Shown: positions 7,086 to 16,613, numbered from the stretch's first letter. The stretch: 64,000 bases of DNA from Tissierella praeacuta_A (GCF_040396155.1 NZ_JBEBOY010000015.1:1-64000); one strand, 5' to 3'. Program-made: numbers and translations. Notes: generated from the sequence alone by a model not told the origin.

Positions 7086-9218
7086 TTAAAATGAACATGG
7101 GCTATATCCACAGTCTTGACATTCTGAACAACCGCCGCTATGCATCATAGTACCGCCACAAATCGGACAAATTTCTGGATTTTCTTTTACTTGTTCGGCT
7201 GCTAACTTGTTTAACTCATTTTTCAATTCATCTATTTTATCCTGTCTACTTTGTTTTGGCTTATCTGTAATAAGTATTCCAGATCTTGCGCAACCATCAC
7301 GATAAATAGTAACCCCTTTTAATCCTCTTTCCCAAGCATATAAATAAAGTTCTTCGACTTCTTCAACTGTAAATTCATTAGGTACATTTACTGTAGATGA
7401 AATACTAGCATCAATATATTGCTGCCATGCTGATTGAACATCGATTCTATCTTTATAATTTAAGTTTGAAGTGGTTATAAAGAAATCAGGCAATTCCTCT
7501 TCTATAGTTATATTATTTCTATCCATATACTCCTTAACGATAGGTGTAAATACTTTATAGTAAGTGTCCATATTATGAAGGGATTCTGATTTTCTTGTAT
7601 ATGCTACTTGAAATATTGGTTCTACACCATTACTACATCCTATTAAAGTTGAAATGCTTCCTGTAGGCGGTATAGTTAATAATTGGCTATTTCTAAGTCC
7701 ATACTCCTTGATTAATTCCAGCACCTCTTCTGTAGCATTTGCTAAAAGGAAAGGAGAGTTAAGTACTGCTTCTCTTTTATATCTTGGGAATGGCCCCTCT
7801 TCCTTAGCCATCAAAGCTGACTGTCTCAAAGCTTCATTAATCATGGTATGCCCTACTTTATGAATTAGATCAATAGACTCTTGACTTCCATATTTTATTC
7901 CCATTTTAATAAACATATCTGCTAATCCCATGATTCCAAGTCCAATTTGTCTAAGTTCTCTTGACATTCTTCTCTGCTCTTCTAATGGATGTAACTCCAT
8001 ATTTTCATCTAATATTTCATTTAAATAAATAACACCGTCTCTTACCATTTGTCCAAATTTTTCATATTCAAAATATGCATACTTTGTAAATGGATTCTTT
8101 ACAAATTCAGATAAATTAATAGATGATAAATTACAGCTGCCAAATGGTGGAAGTGTCTCTTCTGCACATGGATTAACACCAGCAAATTCAAAATCCTTAT
8201 CTTCACTCATTAAATGCCAAGAGTTAATTTTATCTGTAAATAATATTCCTGGTTCAGCCATATTCCAATTATTCTTTGCTAATTTTTCAAATAATTCCAT
8301 GGCGTTTACTTTCTTGCTAATTTCTTCTCCTGTGGATTCAACTTTAAAATATAGATTATATTCTTCATCGTCTTTAACTGCATTCATAAACTTATCATCT
8401 ATATTAACAGATATATTTGCATAATTAACCTTAGACAAATCATTCTTCACATCAATAAAATCCTCTATATCAGGATGATTACAATCCATATTAAGCATTA
8501 ATGCGCCACGTCTGCCTCGCATACCAATAAGCCCTGTAACCATAGAAAATAAATCCATAAATGAAACAGCACCAGTTGTAGTATTTGCAGCATTATTTAC
8601 CCTAGATCCCTTTGGTCTTAATTTAGAAATAGCTAAACCTACACCACCACCATAGGAATAAGTCCTTGCTAAGTATTTTGCAGTATCAAATATTGATTCT
8701 ATATTGTCTTCAACTTTAGGCATTACATAACAATTTGATAAAGTAATTTTTCTACCAAACTTATTTAATCCCCTGCCAGCTAAAATACGCCCTGCTGGCA
8801 TAAATTTCTTATCCTTTATTGCCTTTTTTATAACATCATTCTCACCACTAACTCTAGTTAAAAATCCATCAAAAGATTCATTTTCAAAACGATATTTCTT
8901 TTCATAAATATCTCTTTGAAGGTCTGACATAGCCCAACCTTGCTCTCTTAGTTTTGCCCTTTCTTCTCTATATATAATATAAACTTTAGCTACATCTGGG
9001 CGTGATTTCATAAGTTCTATTTCTACAAAGTCTTGTATTTTTTCTATATTTACTATTTCCAGTTTACTAAAATCTATAAATGCTTTATTGGCAATTTCTT
9101 TAGCTAAATTCTCATCAATCCCTAATTCCGTCTCCCCCATTGCCTTTTTAATTGCATTTACAATCTTCTCCTCTTCAAATGCAACTATATTACCATTTCG
9201 TTTCTCAACATTTAACAT
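7086..9218 (-). CDS. nrdJ: Adenosylcobalamin-dependent (class II) ribonucleotide reductase
   Basis: This 710-residue cytoplasmic enzyme reduces ribonucleotides to deoxyribonucleotides. An ATP-cone domain is at the N-terminus (residues 1-90, MLNVEKRNGNIVAFEEEKI). The catalytic barrel follows with LSNCYVMPKVEDN near 160 (redox Cys), the active-site motif NPCAEETLPPFGSCNLSS near 349 (Cys thiyl radical and Glu), and PPTGSISTLIG near 517. The C-terminus is a Cys-rich zinc-ribbon tail (CPICGG...CSECQDCG) that re-reduces the active site. There is no partner small subunit or activase gene beside it, and the layout is that of vitamin B12-dependent reductases, which need no oxygen. The start has AAAGGGGG upstream. 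Regulation is not clear; a weak NrdR-like palindrome lies at 9343-9354. Confidence 0.93.
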   Translation of the reverse strand: MLNVEKRNGNIVAFEEEKIVNAIKKAMGETELGIDENLAKEIANKAFIDFSKLEIVNIEKIQDFVEIELMKSRPDVAKVYIIYREERAKLREQGWAMSDLQRDIYEKKYRFENESFDGFLTRVSGENDVIKKAIKDKKFMPAGRILAGRGLNKFGRKITLSNCYVMPKVEDNIESIFDTAKYLARTYSYGGGVGLAISKLRPKGSRVNNAANTTTGAVSFMDLFSMVTGLIGMRGRRGALMLNMDCNHPDIEDFIDVKNDLSKVNYANISVNIDDKFMNAVKDDEEYNLYFKVESTGEEISKKVNAMELFEKLAKNNWNMAEPGILFTDKINSWHLMSEDKDFEFAGVNPCAEETLPPFGSCNLSSINLSEFVKNPFTKYAYFEYEKFGQMVRDGVIYLNEILDENMELHPLEEQRRMSRELRQIGLGIMGLADMFIKMGIKYGSQESIDLIHKVGHTMINEALRQSALMAKEEGPFPRYKREAVLNSPFLLANATEEVLELIKEYGLRNSQLLTIPPTGSISTLIGCSNGVEPIFQVAYTRKSESLHNMDTYYKVFTPIVKEYMDRNNITIEEELPDFFITTSNLNYKDRIDVQSAWQQYIDASISSTVNVPNEFTVEEVEELYLYAWERGLKGVTIYRDGCARSGILITDKPKQSRQDKIDELKNELNKLAAEQVKENPEICPICGGTMMHSGGCSECQDCGYSPCSF

Positions 9219-9248
9219 AATGTTCCCCCTTTATAATAAATAACAAGC

Positions 9249-9309
9249 AATAGTGAATAGTTAAATGATAAAGACAATAAGTCTTACACCTATTCAACTA
9301 TTCACTATT
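9249..9309. repeat. Large hairpin in the nrdJ leader region
   Basis: An exact 14-bp inverted repeat (AATAGTGAATAGTT at 9249-9262 and its complement at 9296-9309) encloses a second small hairpin (AAGAC/GTCTT at 9271-9285). It lies 31-91 bases upstream of the nrdJ start codon. It could be an upstream terminator, or a structured leader if transcription starts beyond it. Confidence 0.55.
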
Positions 9310-9430
9310 AAGAATTTATTGTTTATGAATTATTAAATATCAACTATATATAGTATTATATGTCTTTTCCTATACTACATATATCCAATTTATCAAATAT
9401 TAATCCAAAAATCAAAAATATTAAATTATC

Positions 9431-10897
9431 TTAATATAGCATTTGAATTAAAGGAGTTAATATACCTAAGAATCCTCCTAAAAGAGCACCTAACCAAGTA
9501 ATAGCTTTTAATTCTTTATTGGCAATTTCTAGAATCAATTCTTCAGCGAAATCTACATCATAACTATTAATCTTATCTTCTACAATCCTTGAGATATTAA
9601 ATAATTCAATAATTGGAGGTAGTTCATTTATTAAAAATTTATTGAAGATATTTCTAATTATATTGTAAATATTTCCAAACATATTCTCATCTATTTTTTC
9701 AGCCATAGAATATATAGGCTTATTTAAAAAGTTATCTATCATATTTTTGACAATATTTGATATAGTACTATCTAATTCTGCTGAGTTTAATATAGTATCT
9801 ATATTAGTATTTAAGTAATTTATTATTTTTTCTCTATTCCCTGTTTCACTATCTCTTAATTTTCTCATGACAAATTCCAATAAAGCATTTTGATTATTTT
9901 CATTAGATATATATTCAGTTAATATATCTCCTATTTTTGAAACTCCTTTTTCCCCAATATTATCTGCTACATTTGGTATGATTGCTGAAATTCTAGATTG
10001 TAATAACTTATTTATAGAAGACTTAATAATCATAACAATGTTTTTATTGGCTTCTTCGCTATTAATATATTTTTCTATCACATGAAATGCTTTATCAGAA
10101 ATTATATCTGGACTAATAAAAGCAATAATTAATTTGCTCATATTTTGAGAAACAAGTTGTGAAATAGAATTTTTAAGTTTTTGCTGTATAACGGGATCTT
10201 TAAAAATTTCTTTTATACTATTTCCAATTTTATCTTGATTTTCATCAATATATTGATCTATTTGAGTCAATATATCATCTGGAATTATTTCAGCTAATTT
10301 TCTATCATCTTGAGCAAAATCTTCTAACTTTGATCTCATCAAATTTATTAATCCATTTGTCAGGTCTTTAGAACTTGAGATTTCACATAATAAATCTCGT
10401 AACCTTTCATCTATTACTTTATAGATATTTTCAGCATCCATCTTATTTATTTTATCTGCAATGGACTTAAATATTAGGGACTTAAACTGTTCCCCTCTTA
10501 TTTGAGAAATAATTATATTATTTATCTTTTTTTCAAATCTATATATGAACTTATTATATTTATCATCTAGCAGTTTTAATAAAAACTCTTTTATTGATTG
10601 TTTATTATCTTTTAAATTATTTGCTCTATTTTCTAGCCATGATTTAATATTTTCATCTGTCTCTTTATTAGACAATGCTTCAACTATTGTTTCAGGAGAC
10701 AATAGATATCCTCCTACTGTTTCACCTATACTTCTAGCTATTCGATCTCTTTCTTTAGGTATAAGTCCAGGAGTAAATGGTATTTTTATTCCCATTATTC
10801 TTTTTTCATAATGGGGTCTAAACAACATCTTTATAGCAAGCCAGTTTGTAAAATATCCTATGATTGCTCCAACAATAATGGGTATTAGAATCTTCAT
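9431..10897 (-). CDS. DUF445 family membrane-anchored protein (YheB-like)
   Basis: The protein (488 residues from the chosen start) has the conserved N-terminus of DUF445 proteins: a membrane helix followed by GYFTNWLAIKMLFRP and PFTPGLIPKERDRIARSIGETVGGYLL. Then come several hundred residues of amphipathic, helical, charged repeats and a final hydrophobic segment (LGALLGGFLGILTPLIQML). B. subtilis YheB, of unknown biochemical role, is the reference. The longest frame starts at 10912 with MKGEK, but those codons are the ribosome site itself (GAAAGGAG), so the real start is the ATG at 10897. It follows htpG by 57 bases with a GC-rich hairpin between them. Confidence 0.85.
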   Translation of the reverse strand: MKILIPIIVGAIIGYFTNWLAIKMLFRPHYEKRIMGIKIPFTPGLIPKERDRIARSIGETVGGYLLSPETIVEALSNKETDENIKSWLENRANNLKDNKQSIKEFLLKLLDDKYNKFIYRFEKKINNIIISQIRGEQFKSLIFKSIADKINKMDAENIYKVIDERLRDLLCEISSSKDLTNGLINLMRSKLEDFAQDDRKLAEIIPDDILTQIDQYIDENQDKIGNSIKEIFKDPVIQQKLKNSISQLVSQNMSKLIIAFISPDIISDKAFHVIEKYINSEEANKNIVMIIKSSINKLLQSRISAIIPNVADNIGEKGVSKIGDILTEYISNENNQNALLEFVMRKLRDSETGNREKIINYLNTNIDTILNSAELDSTISNIVKNMIDNFLNKPIYSMAEKIDENMFGNIYNIIRNIFNKFLINELPPIIELFNISRIVEDKINSYDVDFAEELILEIANKELKAITWLGALLGGFLGILTPLIQMLY

Positions 10898-10919
10898 TTT
10901 TTCTCCTTTCAAAGCAATA

Positions 10920-10946
10920 GGGGCGGTTCCTTCAAAAAACCGCCCC
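10920..10946 (-). terminator. GC-rich hairpin between htpG and the DUF445 gene
   Basis: A 9-bp stem (GGGGCGGTT / AACCGCCCC) is strikingly GC-rich for this region. On the minus strand it is not followed by a T-run but by the ribosome site of the DUF445 gene. It may be an mRNA stability or processing element, not a plain terminator. Confidence 0.5.
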
Positions 10947-10953
10947 CTTCCTA

Positions 10954-12831
10954 TTACATAAGTTTACATATATTATTTGTGAACTCAACAGGGTCTTCTA
11001 TAGGTAACCCCTCTATTAATAATGCTTGATTATATAATACATTAGTATAAAGCTTTAATTTGTCCTTATCATTTTCAAAGGCAGTCTTTAATGTATCAAA
11101 TACTTGATGATGTATGTTAATCTCTAATATCTTATTTGCTTTTATACCATGATTATCTGGCATTTGACTTAGGATTTTTTCCATTTCTATAGAAAGTTCT
11201 CCTTCACTAGATAAACAAACCGGATGATTTTTTAATCTCTTAGATGGTTTAACATCCTTTACCTTATCTGATAATGCTTCCTTCATAAATGAGAAAATAT
11301 CTTTATTTTCTTCTATTTCCTTTTCATTATCTTTTTCATTTTCATCAGTTTCTATACCTAAATCTCCTGAGGATACTGACTTAAATTCCTTTTCTTTGTA
11401 TTTCATCAACATCTTAATTGCAAATTCATCTATATCATCTACTAAATATAAAATTTCATAGCCTTTATCCTTTATTAATTCAGTTTGTGGCAATTTATCA
11501 ATCCTATCAACAGATTCACCAGTTGCATAGTAAATGTATTTTTGTTCCTCAGGCATTCTACTTACATATTCTTCTAAAGTAACCATTTTCTTTTCCATTG
11601 AAGAATAGAAAATAAGTAAGTCTTCTAATGTTTCTCTATGCATTCCAAAATCATTATATATTCCAAACTTTAATTGTTTTCCGAAACCTTCAAAGAACTT
11701 TTCATATTTTTCTCTTTCATTCTTTAGAAGCAAACTTAATTCATCCTTAATCTTATCTTCAATTTTCTTTGCAATTAGTTTTAATTGTCTATCATGTTGT
11801 AATATTTCTCTAGATATATTAAGAGAAAGATCCTCTGAGTCTACAATTCCTTTTACAAAGCTGAAATGATCTGGAAGCAAATCAGCACATTTATTCATAA
11901 TAAGTACTCCATTGGAATATAATTCCAAACCTTTTTCATATTCTTTTGTATAGAAATCATAAGGAATCTGACTTGGTATAAATAGTAAAGCATTATATCT
12001 TACAACACCATCTACAGATAAATGAATTGATTTTACTGGCTCATCATAACCAAAATGTTTCTCTGCATAAAAGTTTTTATAATCTTCCTCTGTTAATTCA
12101 TTTTTATTCTTTCTCCAAATTGGGACCATACTATTTATTGTTTCTTCTTCTTTATAATCTTCATACTCATCTTCGGAGCCTTCTTTTAATTTGTTTTTTG
12201 TAACATCCATTTTTATTGGATATCTAATAAAATCAGAATACTTTTTAATAATTCCTCTTATTCTATATTCTTCTAAGAACTCATCATAATTCTCATCTTC
12301 TGTATTCTCTTTGATTTTCAATATTATATCTGTTCCAACAGTATCCTTATTTGTAGGCTCTATGCTATATCCCTCTGCCCCTTCAGATTCCCATTTATAT
12401 CCTTCATCTGCTCCAAAGGTCCTACTTATAACTGTTACTTTATCTGCTACCATAAATGCAGAATAAAATCCAACACCAAACTGACCAATTATATCAAATC
12501 CATCTTTTAACTCATTTTCATTTTTAAATGCAAAGGAACCACTATTTGCAATTACACCAAGATTCTCTTCTAACTCTTCCTTTGACATTCCAATTCCTGT
12601 ATCTGATACAGTTAGTGTTCTATTATCTTTATCTGCAACTATTTTGATATAATAATCATCCTTATTAAAGCTAATATTTTCATCAGTTAAAGCTTTATAA
12701 TAGATTTTATCAATAGCATCAGATGAATTAGAGATCAATTCTCTTAAAAATATCTCTTTATGCGTGTAGATTGAATTTACCATTAAATCAAGCAATCGCT
12801 TGGATTCCGCCCTAAATTCCTTTTTCTCCAT
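10954..12831 (-). CDS. htpG: Molecular chaperone HtpG (bacterial Hsp90)
   Basis: The 625-residue protein carries the GHKL ATP-binding domain with YTHKEIFLRELISNSSDAIDK near residue 23, DTGIGMSKEEL near 78 and IGQFGVGFYSAFMVADKV near 112. These are followed by the middle domain (GVVRYNALLFIPSQIPYDFY, SLNISREILQ) and the C-terminal dimerisation domain. The usual length is 620-640. The longer frame from 12876 adds 15 residues lacking family similarity; AAAGGGAAG precedes the ATG at 12831, so I start there. HtpG is an ATP-driven cytosolic dimer that assists client folding under stress. A sigma-A promoter and a perfect CIRCE operator lie directly upstream, so the HrcA repressor should control it. 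DUF445 follows. Confidence 0.96.
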   Translation of the reverse strand: MEKKEFRAESKRLLDLMVNSIYTHKEIFLRELISNSSDAIDKIYYKALTDENISFNKDDYYIKIVADKDNRTLTVSDTGIGMSKEELEENLGVIANSGSFAFKNENELKDGFDIIGQFGVGFYSAFMVADKVTVISRTFGADEGYKWESEGAEGYSIEPTNKDTVGTDIILKIKENTEDENYDEFLEEYRIRGIIKKYSDFIRYPIKMDVTKNKLKEGSEDEYEDYKEEETINSMVPIWRKNKNELTEEDYKNFYAEKHFGYDEPVKSIHLSVDGVVRYNALLFIPSQIPYDFYTKEYEKGLELYSNGVLIMNKCADLLPDHFSFVKGIVDSEDLSLNISREILQHDRQLKLIAKKIEDKIKDELSLLLKNEREKYEKFFEGFGKQLKFGIYNDFGMHRETLEDLLIFYSSMEKKMVTLEEYVSRMPEEQKYIYYATGESVDRIDKLPQTELIKDKGYEILYLVDDIDEFAIKMLMKYKEKEFKSVSSGDLGIETDENEKDNEKEIEENKDIFSFMKEALSDKVKDVKPSKRLKNHPVCLSSEGELSIEMEKILSQMPDNHGIKANKILEINIHHQVFDTLKTAFENDKDKLKLYTNVLYNQALLIEGLPIEDPVEFTNNICKLM

Positions 12832-12869
12832 AGATATCTTCCCTTTCCTTTTTACTATTGTAAATATTA

Positions 12870-12896
12870 TTAGCACTCTAAACGTTAGAGTGCTAA
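12870..12896 (-). promoter_or_regulatory. CIRCE operator (HrcA-binding site) of htpG
   Basis: The element is TTAGCACTC, nine bases, GAGTGCTAA: an exact CIRCE inverted repeat. It lies immediately downstream of the -10 box and 39 bases upstream of the htpG start codon, so HrcA binding would block initiation. CIRCE normally governs groE and dnaK operons; on htpG it is less common. Confidence 0.95.
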
Positions 12897-12903
12897 TAAT
12901 ATT

Positions 12904-12932
12904 TATATATCATATTTATTTTTTTATGTCAA
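12904..12932 (-). promoter_or_regulatory. Sigma-A promoter of htpG
   Basis: On the minus strand a TTGACA -35 box (12927-12932) and a TATATA -10 box (12904-12909) are separated by exactly 17 bases. The CIRCE element begins within about 8 bases of the -10 box, over the expected start point. Confidence 0.85.
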
Positions 12933-13154
12933 GACAAGAATCCTTCAAAATATTACTTTATTTCTTATATTAGCTATCTAGATATTATAGTAAGATGCTT
13001 TAAGTACCGTTTTTTATAGTTCATTATCATATAAAATAATTCTATTTCTTCCTTAATATAATCTTATATTAAATCTTTCTATCGATGTTAAACTTTTCGT
13101 GTCCACACTTATATACTAACACCAATATCTAAAAGTAGTCTAAGTAAATACTAC

Positions 13155-14110
13155 TTATTTAAATATTAATTTAAACTCATCTAGTCCAGTTTTTTCATTC
13201 ATATTTGTTTCGCCTTTATATTCATTTATCCCTTCTACAGTTAAATAAACCACCACATGATTATCTTCATTAACATCTAAATATTCTCGTATCTCAACAT
13301 TATTTATATAATCCATATTCTTTAAAGCTAGTATTTGCTCCTTACTTTTTCCAGTTAATACGGTATTTTCAAAATCAATATATAACTTTACTGGTTCTTT
13401 ATCTATTAAATCCCTTGATTATCCAACTTTCTACCAATATTTATTGTTGGATGTAAATTTCCTCCTGCTAAAATTGTTCCTTCTACTTCTATAAAATCAA
13501 ATTTGATTTCTTTATTATTTGTACATACAGAGTTAAGTCCTATAATATTTATTCCGTTTCCTAATGTTACTTTAGAATACATATCAATCTTTGTATATTC
13601 ATTTTCTCTTCTATATTCACCGGTTTTTATATCATAGACCATATCATAAGGATACTGTCTATAACCATTTATAATATTTACTCCATTGTAAATAAATCTT
13701 ATACTCATGTTTTCAATATCCGCATAAACTTCATCAATGTAATCAGTATATTCTAGTTTTTCTATTGGTTTTATAGTATTCCCATCTAAATCAATTATGC
13801 TATAATATAAGTTCGTCATAGGATCTCTTGGATAATTGTAATAAGACCCTAGATAATATTCGTCATTAATCTTTTGTATCTCAACTACACCTATTCCTTC
13901 CTTTGCATCTATCCTTTCATCTACTCCACCATTTAATTGAGAATCTAATAATTTTAATGCATTGCCATAATCTCCTAGAATAGTTAGCTCTTCTTTTTGT
14001 ATATTTTCTGCGATTTCTGATTTTGAAACATCACTTACAATATTTTTCGTACAGCCTGTTAGAGATACTAATACAAGTGCAAATGATAAAATAAAAATCA
14101 ATTTCTTCAT
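13155..14110 (-). pseudogene. Lipoprotein gene of unknown function broken by a frameshift
   Basis: The intact part (13406-14110, 234 residues) starts MKKLIFILSFALVLVSLTGCTKN, a lipoprotein signal with lipobox LTGC, behind AGTAGGAGGG. It then gives a secreted, acidic, beta-rich domain I do not recognise. The frame stops after GRKLDNQGI. In another frame, coding resumes at once (RDLIDKEPVKLYIDFENT) and runs about 85 codons with normal composition to a stop at 13155-13157, ending DEFKLIFK. A single base gained or lost near 13405-13415 would join the two parts into a protein of about 318 residues. Either this is a true pseudogene or a sequencing/assembly error. The role is unknown. Confidence 0.75.
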
Positions 14111-14227
14111 AGCATACCCTCCTACTGTAATAGAATATTTTATTATTAAATATCATTATATTTCATTATGGCATTAAACAGGTTACATTTATATTACAAA
14201 TAATGGTAATAATGTAGATAGGATATA

Positions 14228-14257
14228 AAAAGTCCCACCTTTTAAAAGGCAGGACTT
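14228..14257 (-). terminator. Terminator of the patB/amino-acid ABC operon
   Basis: On the minus strand AAGTCCTGCCTTTTAAAAGG pairs back on itself through two nested stems (AAGTCC/GGACTT and CCTTTT/AAAAGG), followed by a TTTTT tail. It lies 30-60 bases after the permease stop codon. Confidence 0.9.
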
Positions 14258-14289
14258 AAAGAAATTATATCAATTATTATATTTCACTC

Positions 14290-14955
14290 TCATTCACAAC
14301 ACTCTATCCCCATCTTCTTCTCTAATCTTCCTTGAACTTTTTCAAGCAACAGCACCACAATCCAATATAAAATAACTAAGGCAGTATATGCTTCAAAATA
14401 CTGATATGTTATACCTGCATCTATCTTTGCAACTGCTGTTATATCTACAATTCCTATAGTAAAAGCTAGAGATGAACCTTTTATAGTATCAATAAGATTA
14501 TTAACCAATGGAGGAATAGCCACAGGGATAGCTTGTGGTATTACAATGTTTTTCATTACTTGCAGTCTTCTTAATCCAATTGATTCTGCAGCCTCAATTT
14601 GTCCCTTATCAACTGATAATAAAGCTCCACGTAAAATTTCACTTGCATATGCAGCTGTATTTAAAGACAATGTAACTATAAACGCTTGTATCCTATCCAT
14701 ATTCATCAAAATTGGTAATAATCTGGGAATTCCAAAATATATCAAAAATAGTTGTCCAATAAATGGCGTTCCTCGAAAAAAAGAAACAAAAACCTTGCAC
14801 AATTTGTCAATAACTGGTATCTTGAAATATAAAACTAAGGTAATTGTTAAAGATAATATTAATGCAAGTATAAATGGAACCAATGTGATATATAGTGTGA
14901 TTGGGAGAGCTGGAATCATATCTTTGAAAACATGCCATACAAAACTAAGGTCCAA
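14290..14955 (-). CDS. Polar amino acid ABC transporter permease (probably cystine)
   Basis: The 221-residue inner-membrane protein has about five membrane helices. The HisM/GlnP-type loop is clear: FFRGTPFIGQLFLIYFGIP near residue 58 and the ATPase-docking EAAESIGLRRLQVMKNIVIPQAIP near 121. The start is TTG at 14955 with GGGGG seven bases upstream. It is the last gene of the operon after the binding protein and ATPase. The first gene is a PatB/MalY cysteine-S-conjugate beta-lyase, which points to cystine or an S-conjugate as substrate. The family is firm; the substrate is inferred from context only. Confidence 0.88.
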   Translation of the reverse strand: MDLSFVWHVFKDMIPALPITLYITLVPFILALILSLTITLVLYFKIPVIDKLCKVFVSFFRGTPFIGQLFLIYFGIPRLLPILMNMDRIQAFIVTLSLNTAAYASEILRGALLSVDKGQIEAAESIGLRRLQVMKNIVIPQAIPVAIPPLVNNLIDTIKGSSLAFTIGIVDITAVAKIDAGITYQYFEAYTALVILYWIVVLLLEKVQGRLEKKMGIECCE

Positions 14956-14973
14956 CTCATTACCCCCTTATAT

Positions 14974-15795
14974 CTATTTATCTGACCTCTCTGTTAAGTC
15001 AACTTTAAACCATTTTTCAGAAATCTTACCTAATGTTCCATCAGCTCTCATTTCTTCTAAGGTTTTATTAGTTAATTCTTTAATTTCATCGCCTCTTTCA
15101 GTTTTAGCAAATGGATATGCTCCTTCACTATAAAGTCCAACACCTGTTAAAATCTTAATCTTATCTTCTCCAATTCTATCTACAGCATCAACTCCAATAC
15201 TTCTGCTTTGGATACTTGCATCTACTTTACCCATAATAACATCATTAGTTCCAGTATCATCAAAATTTATACGTTCAAGTTTAATGCCTTCTTTTTCCTC
15301 AATATAATCAGCAATATCTGCGTCAGAAGAACCTGCAACTATTGCTACTGACCATCCATCTAAATCTTTTAATGATGAAATTGTTTTATCAGGCGCAGAC
15401 AATAAGATTTGCTCATCATATAAATAATTATCACTAAAATTATATAATTCTTTTCTCTTCTCATTTGGTTCAATAACATTAGCTACTGTATCTACTCTAC
15501 CATCATCTAGTAAACCAAATAAACTTGAAAATGGCATTTGTTCAAATTCAACAGTATAACCTGTTCTCTTAGCTATTTCATTCCAAACATCAATCTCAAA
15601 ACCTTCTAGCTCACCTTTGTCATTTAAAACAGTAAATCCAGGTGTAGAACCATCAGTTCCTACTTTAATTGCCTTATTATCTTCTGAACCTTTTTCTTCA
15701 ACCTCTTTCTCATTATTTACAACCTTATTACCACAACCAACAAAAGTTACCATAACTACTATTGCTAATAGTAGTAGACTTATCTTCCTTTTCAT
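14974..15795 (-). CDS. Amino acid ABC transporter substrate-binding lipoprotein
   Basis: The 273-residue protein begins with a lipoprotein signal (MKRKISLLLLAIVVMVTFVGCGNK; the Cys is the lipid anchor). A periplasmic-binding type II (SBP_bac_3) domain follows, seen in KVGTDGSTPGFTVLNDKGELEGFEIDVWNEIAKRTGY near residue 44 and in DGWSVAIVAGSSDADI. It captures a polar amino acid outside the membrane for the adjacent permease and ATPase. A strong ribosome site (TAGGAGG) precedes it. It lies 19 bases from the permease gene and 15 from the ATPase gene. Its genetic link with the C-S lyase suggests cystine or a similar sulfur compound. Confidence 0.9.
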   Translation of the reverse strand: MKRKISLLLLAIVVMVTFVGCGNKVVNNEKEVEEKGSEDNKAIKVGTDGSTPGFTVLNDKGELEGFEIDVWNEIAKRTGYTVEFEQMPFSSLFGLLDDGRVDTVANVIEPNEKRKELYNFSDNYLYDEQILLSAPDKTISSLKDLDGWSVAIVAGSSDADIADYIEEKEGIKLERINFDDTGTNDVIMGKVDASIQSRSIGVDAVDRIGEDKIKILTGVGLYSEGAYPFAKTERGDEIKELTNKTLEEMRADGTLGKISEKWFKVDLTERSDK

Positions 15796-15809
15796 AAAAT
15801 AACCTCCTA

Positions 15810-16544
15810 TTAATCTTCTAATAAACTTAAAAATTCACATATTCGTTTATGTTTAGGGTATTCAAAGATTTGCTTTGGACTTCCTTCCTCCAATATCACT
15901 CCTCCCTCCATAAACAATACTCGATCTGAAACTTCCTTTGCAAACTTCATCTCATGTGTGACAATAATCATTGTTTGTTTACTAACTGCCAAATCTCTTA
16001 TGACTGTTAATACATACTTAATTAATTGTGGATCTAAAGAGGAAGTAGGTTCATCAAACAGCATAATATCTGGCTCAATTGCCATGGCACGAGCTATGCC
16101 GATTCTCTGCTGCTGACCTCCAGACAATTGATGAGGATATGAATCTCTTTTATCATAAAGACCAACTATATTTATATATTCTTCAGCAATTTTTTCAGCC
16201 TCAGAACGAGTCATCCTTCTTACATAAATTAAATGTTCCATAATATTTTCAAGAGCTGTTTTGTTTTTAAAAAGATTATAATTTTGAAATACCATGGAAC
16301 TATGGGATCTTAAACTATATATTTCTTCTTTTGTTAAATTATTTAAATTATAGACTTCTTCCCCAAATTTCACAGTTCCTTTATCCGGAACTTCCAAATG
16401 ATTTAAACATCTCAAAAATGTTGATTTTCCAGTACCTGATGGTCCAATTACAGAGATAACTTCCCCAGGTTTTATATCTACTGAAATCCCTTTCAATACC
16501 TCTAGATCACCATATTTTTTCCAAATATCAGTTATTTCTACCAA
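15810..16544 (-). CDS. Amino acid ABC transporter ATP-binding protein
   Basis: The 244-residue protein has the full GlnQ-type ABC ATPase signature: Walker A GPSGTGKST near residue 34, Q-loop VFQNYNLF, signature LSGGQQQR near 137, Walker B IMLFDEPTSSLDP and the H-loop THEM. The longest frame begins at 16574, but AGAAGGTGG lies six bases before a TTG at 16544. The protein from there (LVEITDIWKKYGD) starts exactly as the family does, so I use that start. It powers the adjacent permease. Gene order patB, ATPase, binding protein, permease indicates one transcript. Confidence 0.92.
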   Translation of the reverse strand: MVEITDIWKKYGDLEVLKGISVDIKPGEVISVIGPSGTGKSTFLRCLNHLEVPDKGTVKFGEEVYNLNNLTKEEIYSLRSHSSMVFQNYNLFKNKTALENIMEHLIYVRRMTRSEAEKIAEEYINIVGLYDKRDSYPHQLSGGQQQRIGIARAMAIEPDIMLFDEPTSSLDPQLIKYVLTVIRDLAVSKQTMIIVTHEMKFAKEVSDRVLFMEGGVILEEGSPKQIFEYPKHKRICEFLSLLED

Positions 16545-16613
16545 TAAAAGCCACCTTCTAACCTTTCTAATCAAAATAATACATATTATATTCTTTGTAT
16601 TATTTAAAATTAC

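Noticed and set aside
7654..7863. Plus-strand frame inside nrdJ, and the many similar frames inside other genes
   Set aside because: These lie opposite or out of frame with clearly conserved genes and have no ribosome site; they are shadows.
9343..9354. ACTATATATAGT palindrome as an NrdR box upstream of nrdJ
   Set aside because: Only the A+T core matches; the flanking bases and the usual second box at a helical-turn distance are not convincing, so it is not listed as a site.
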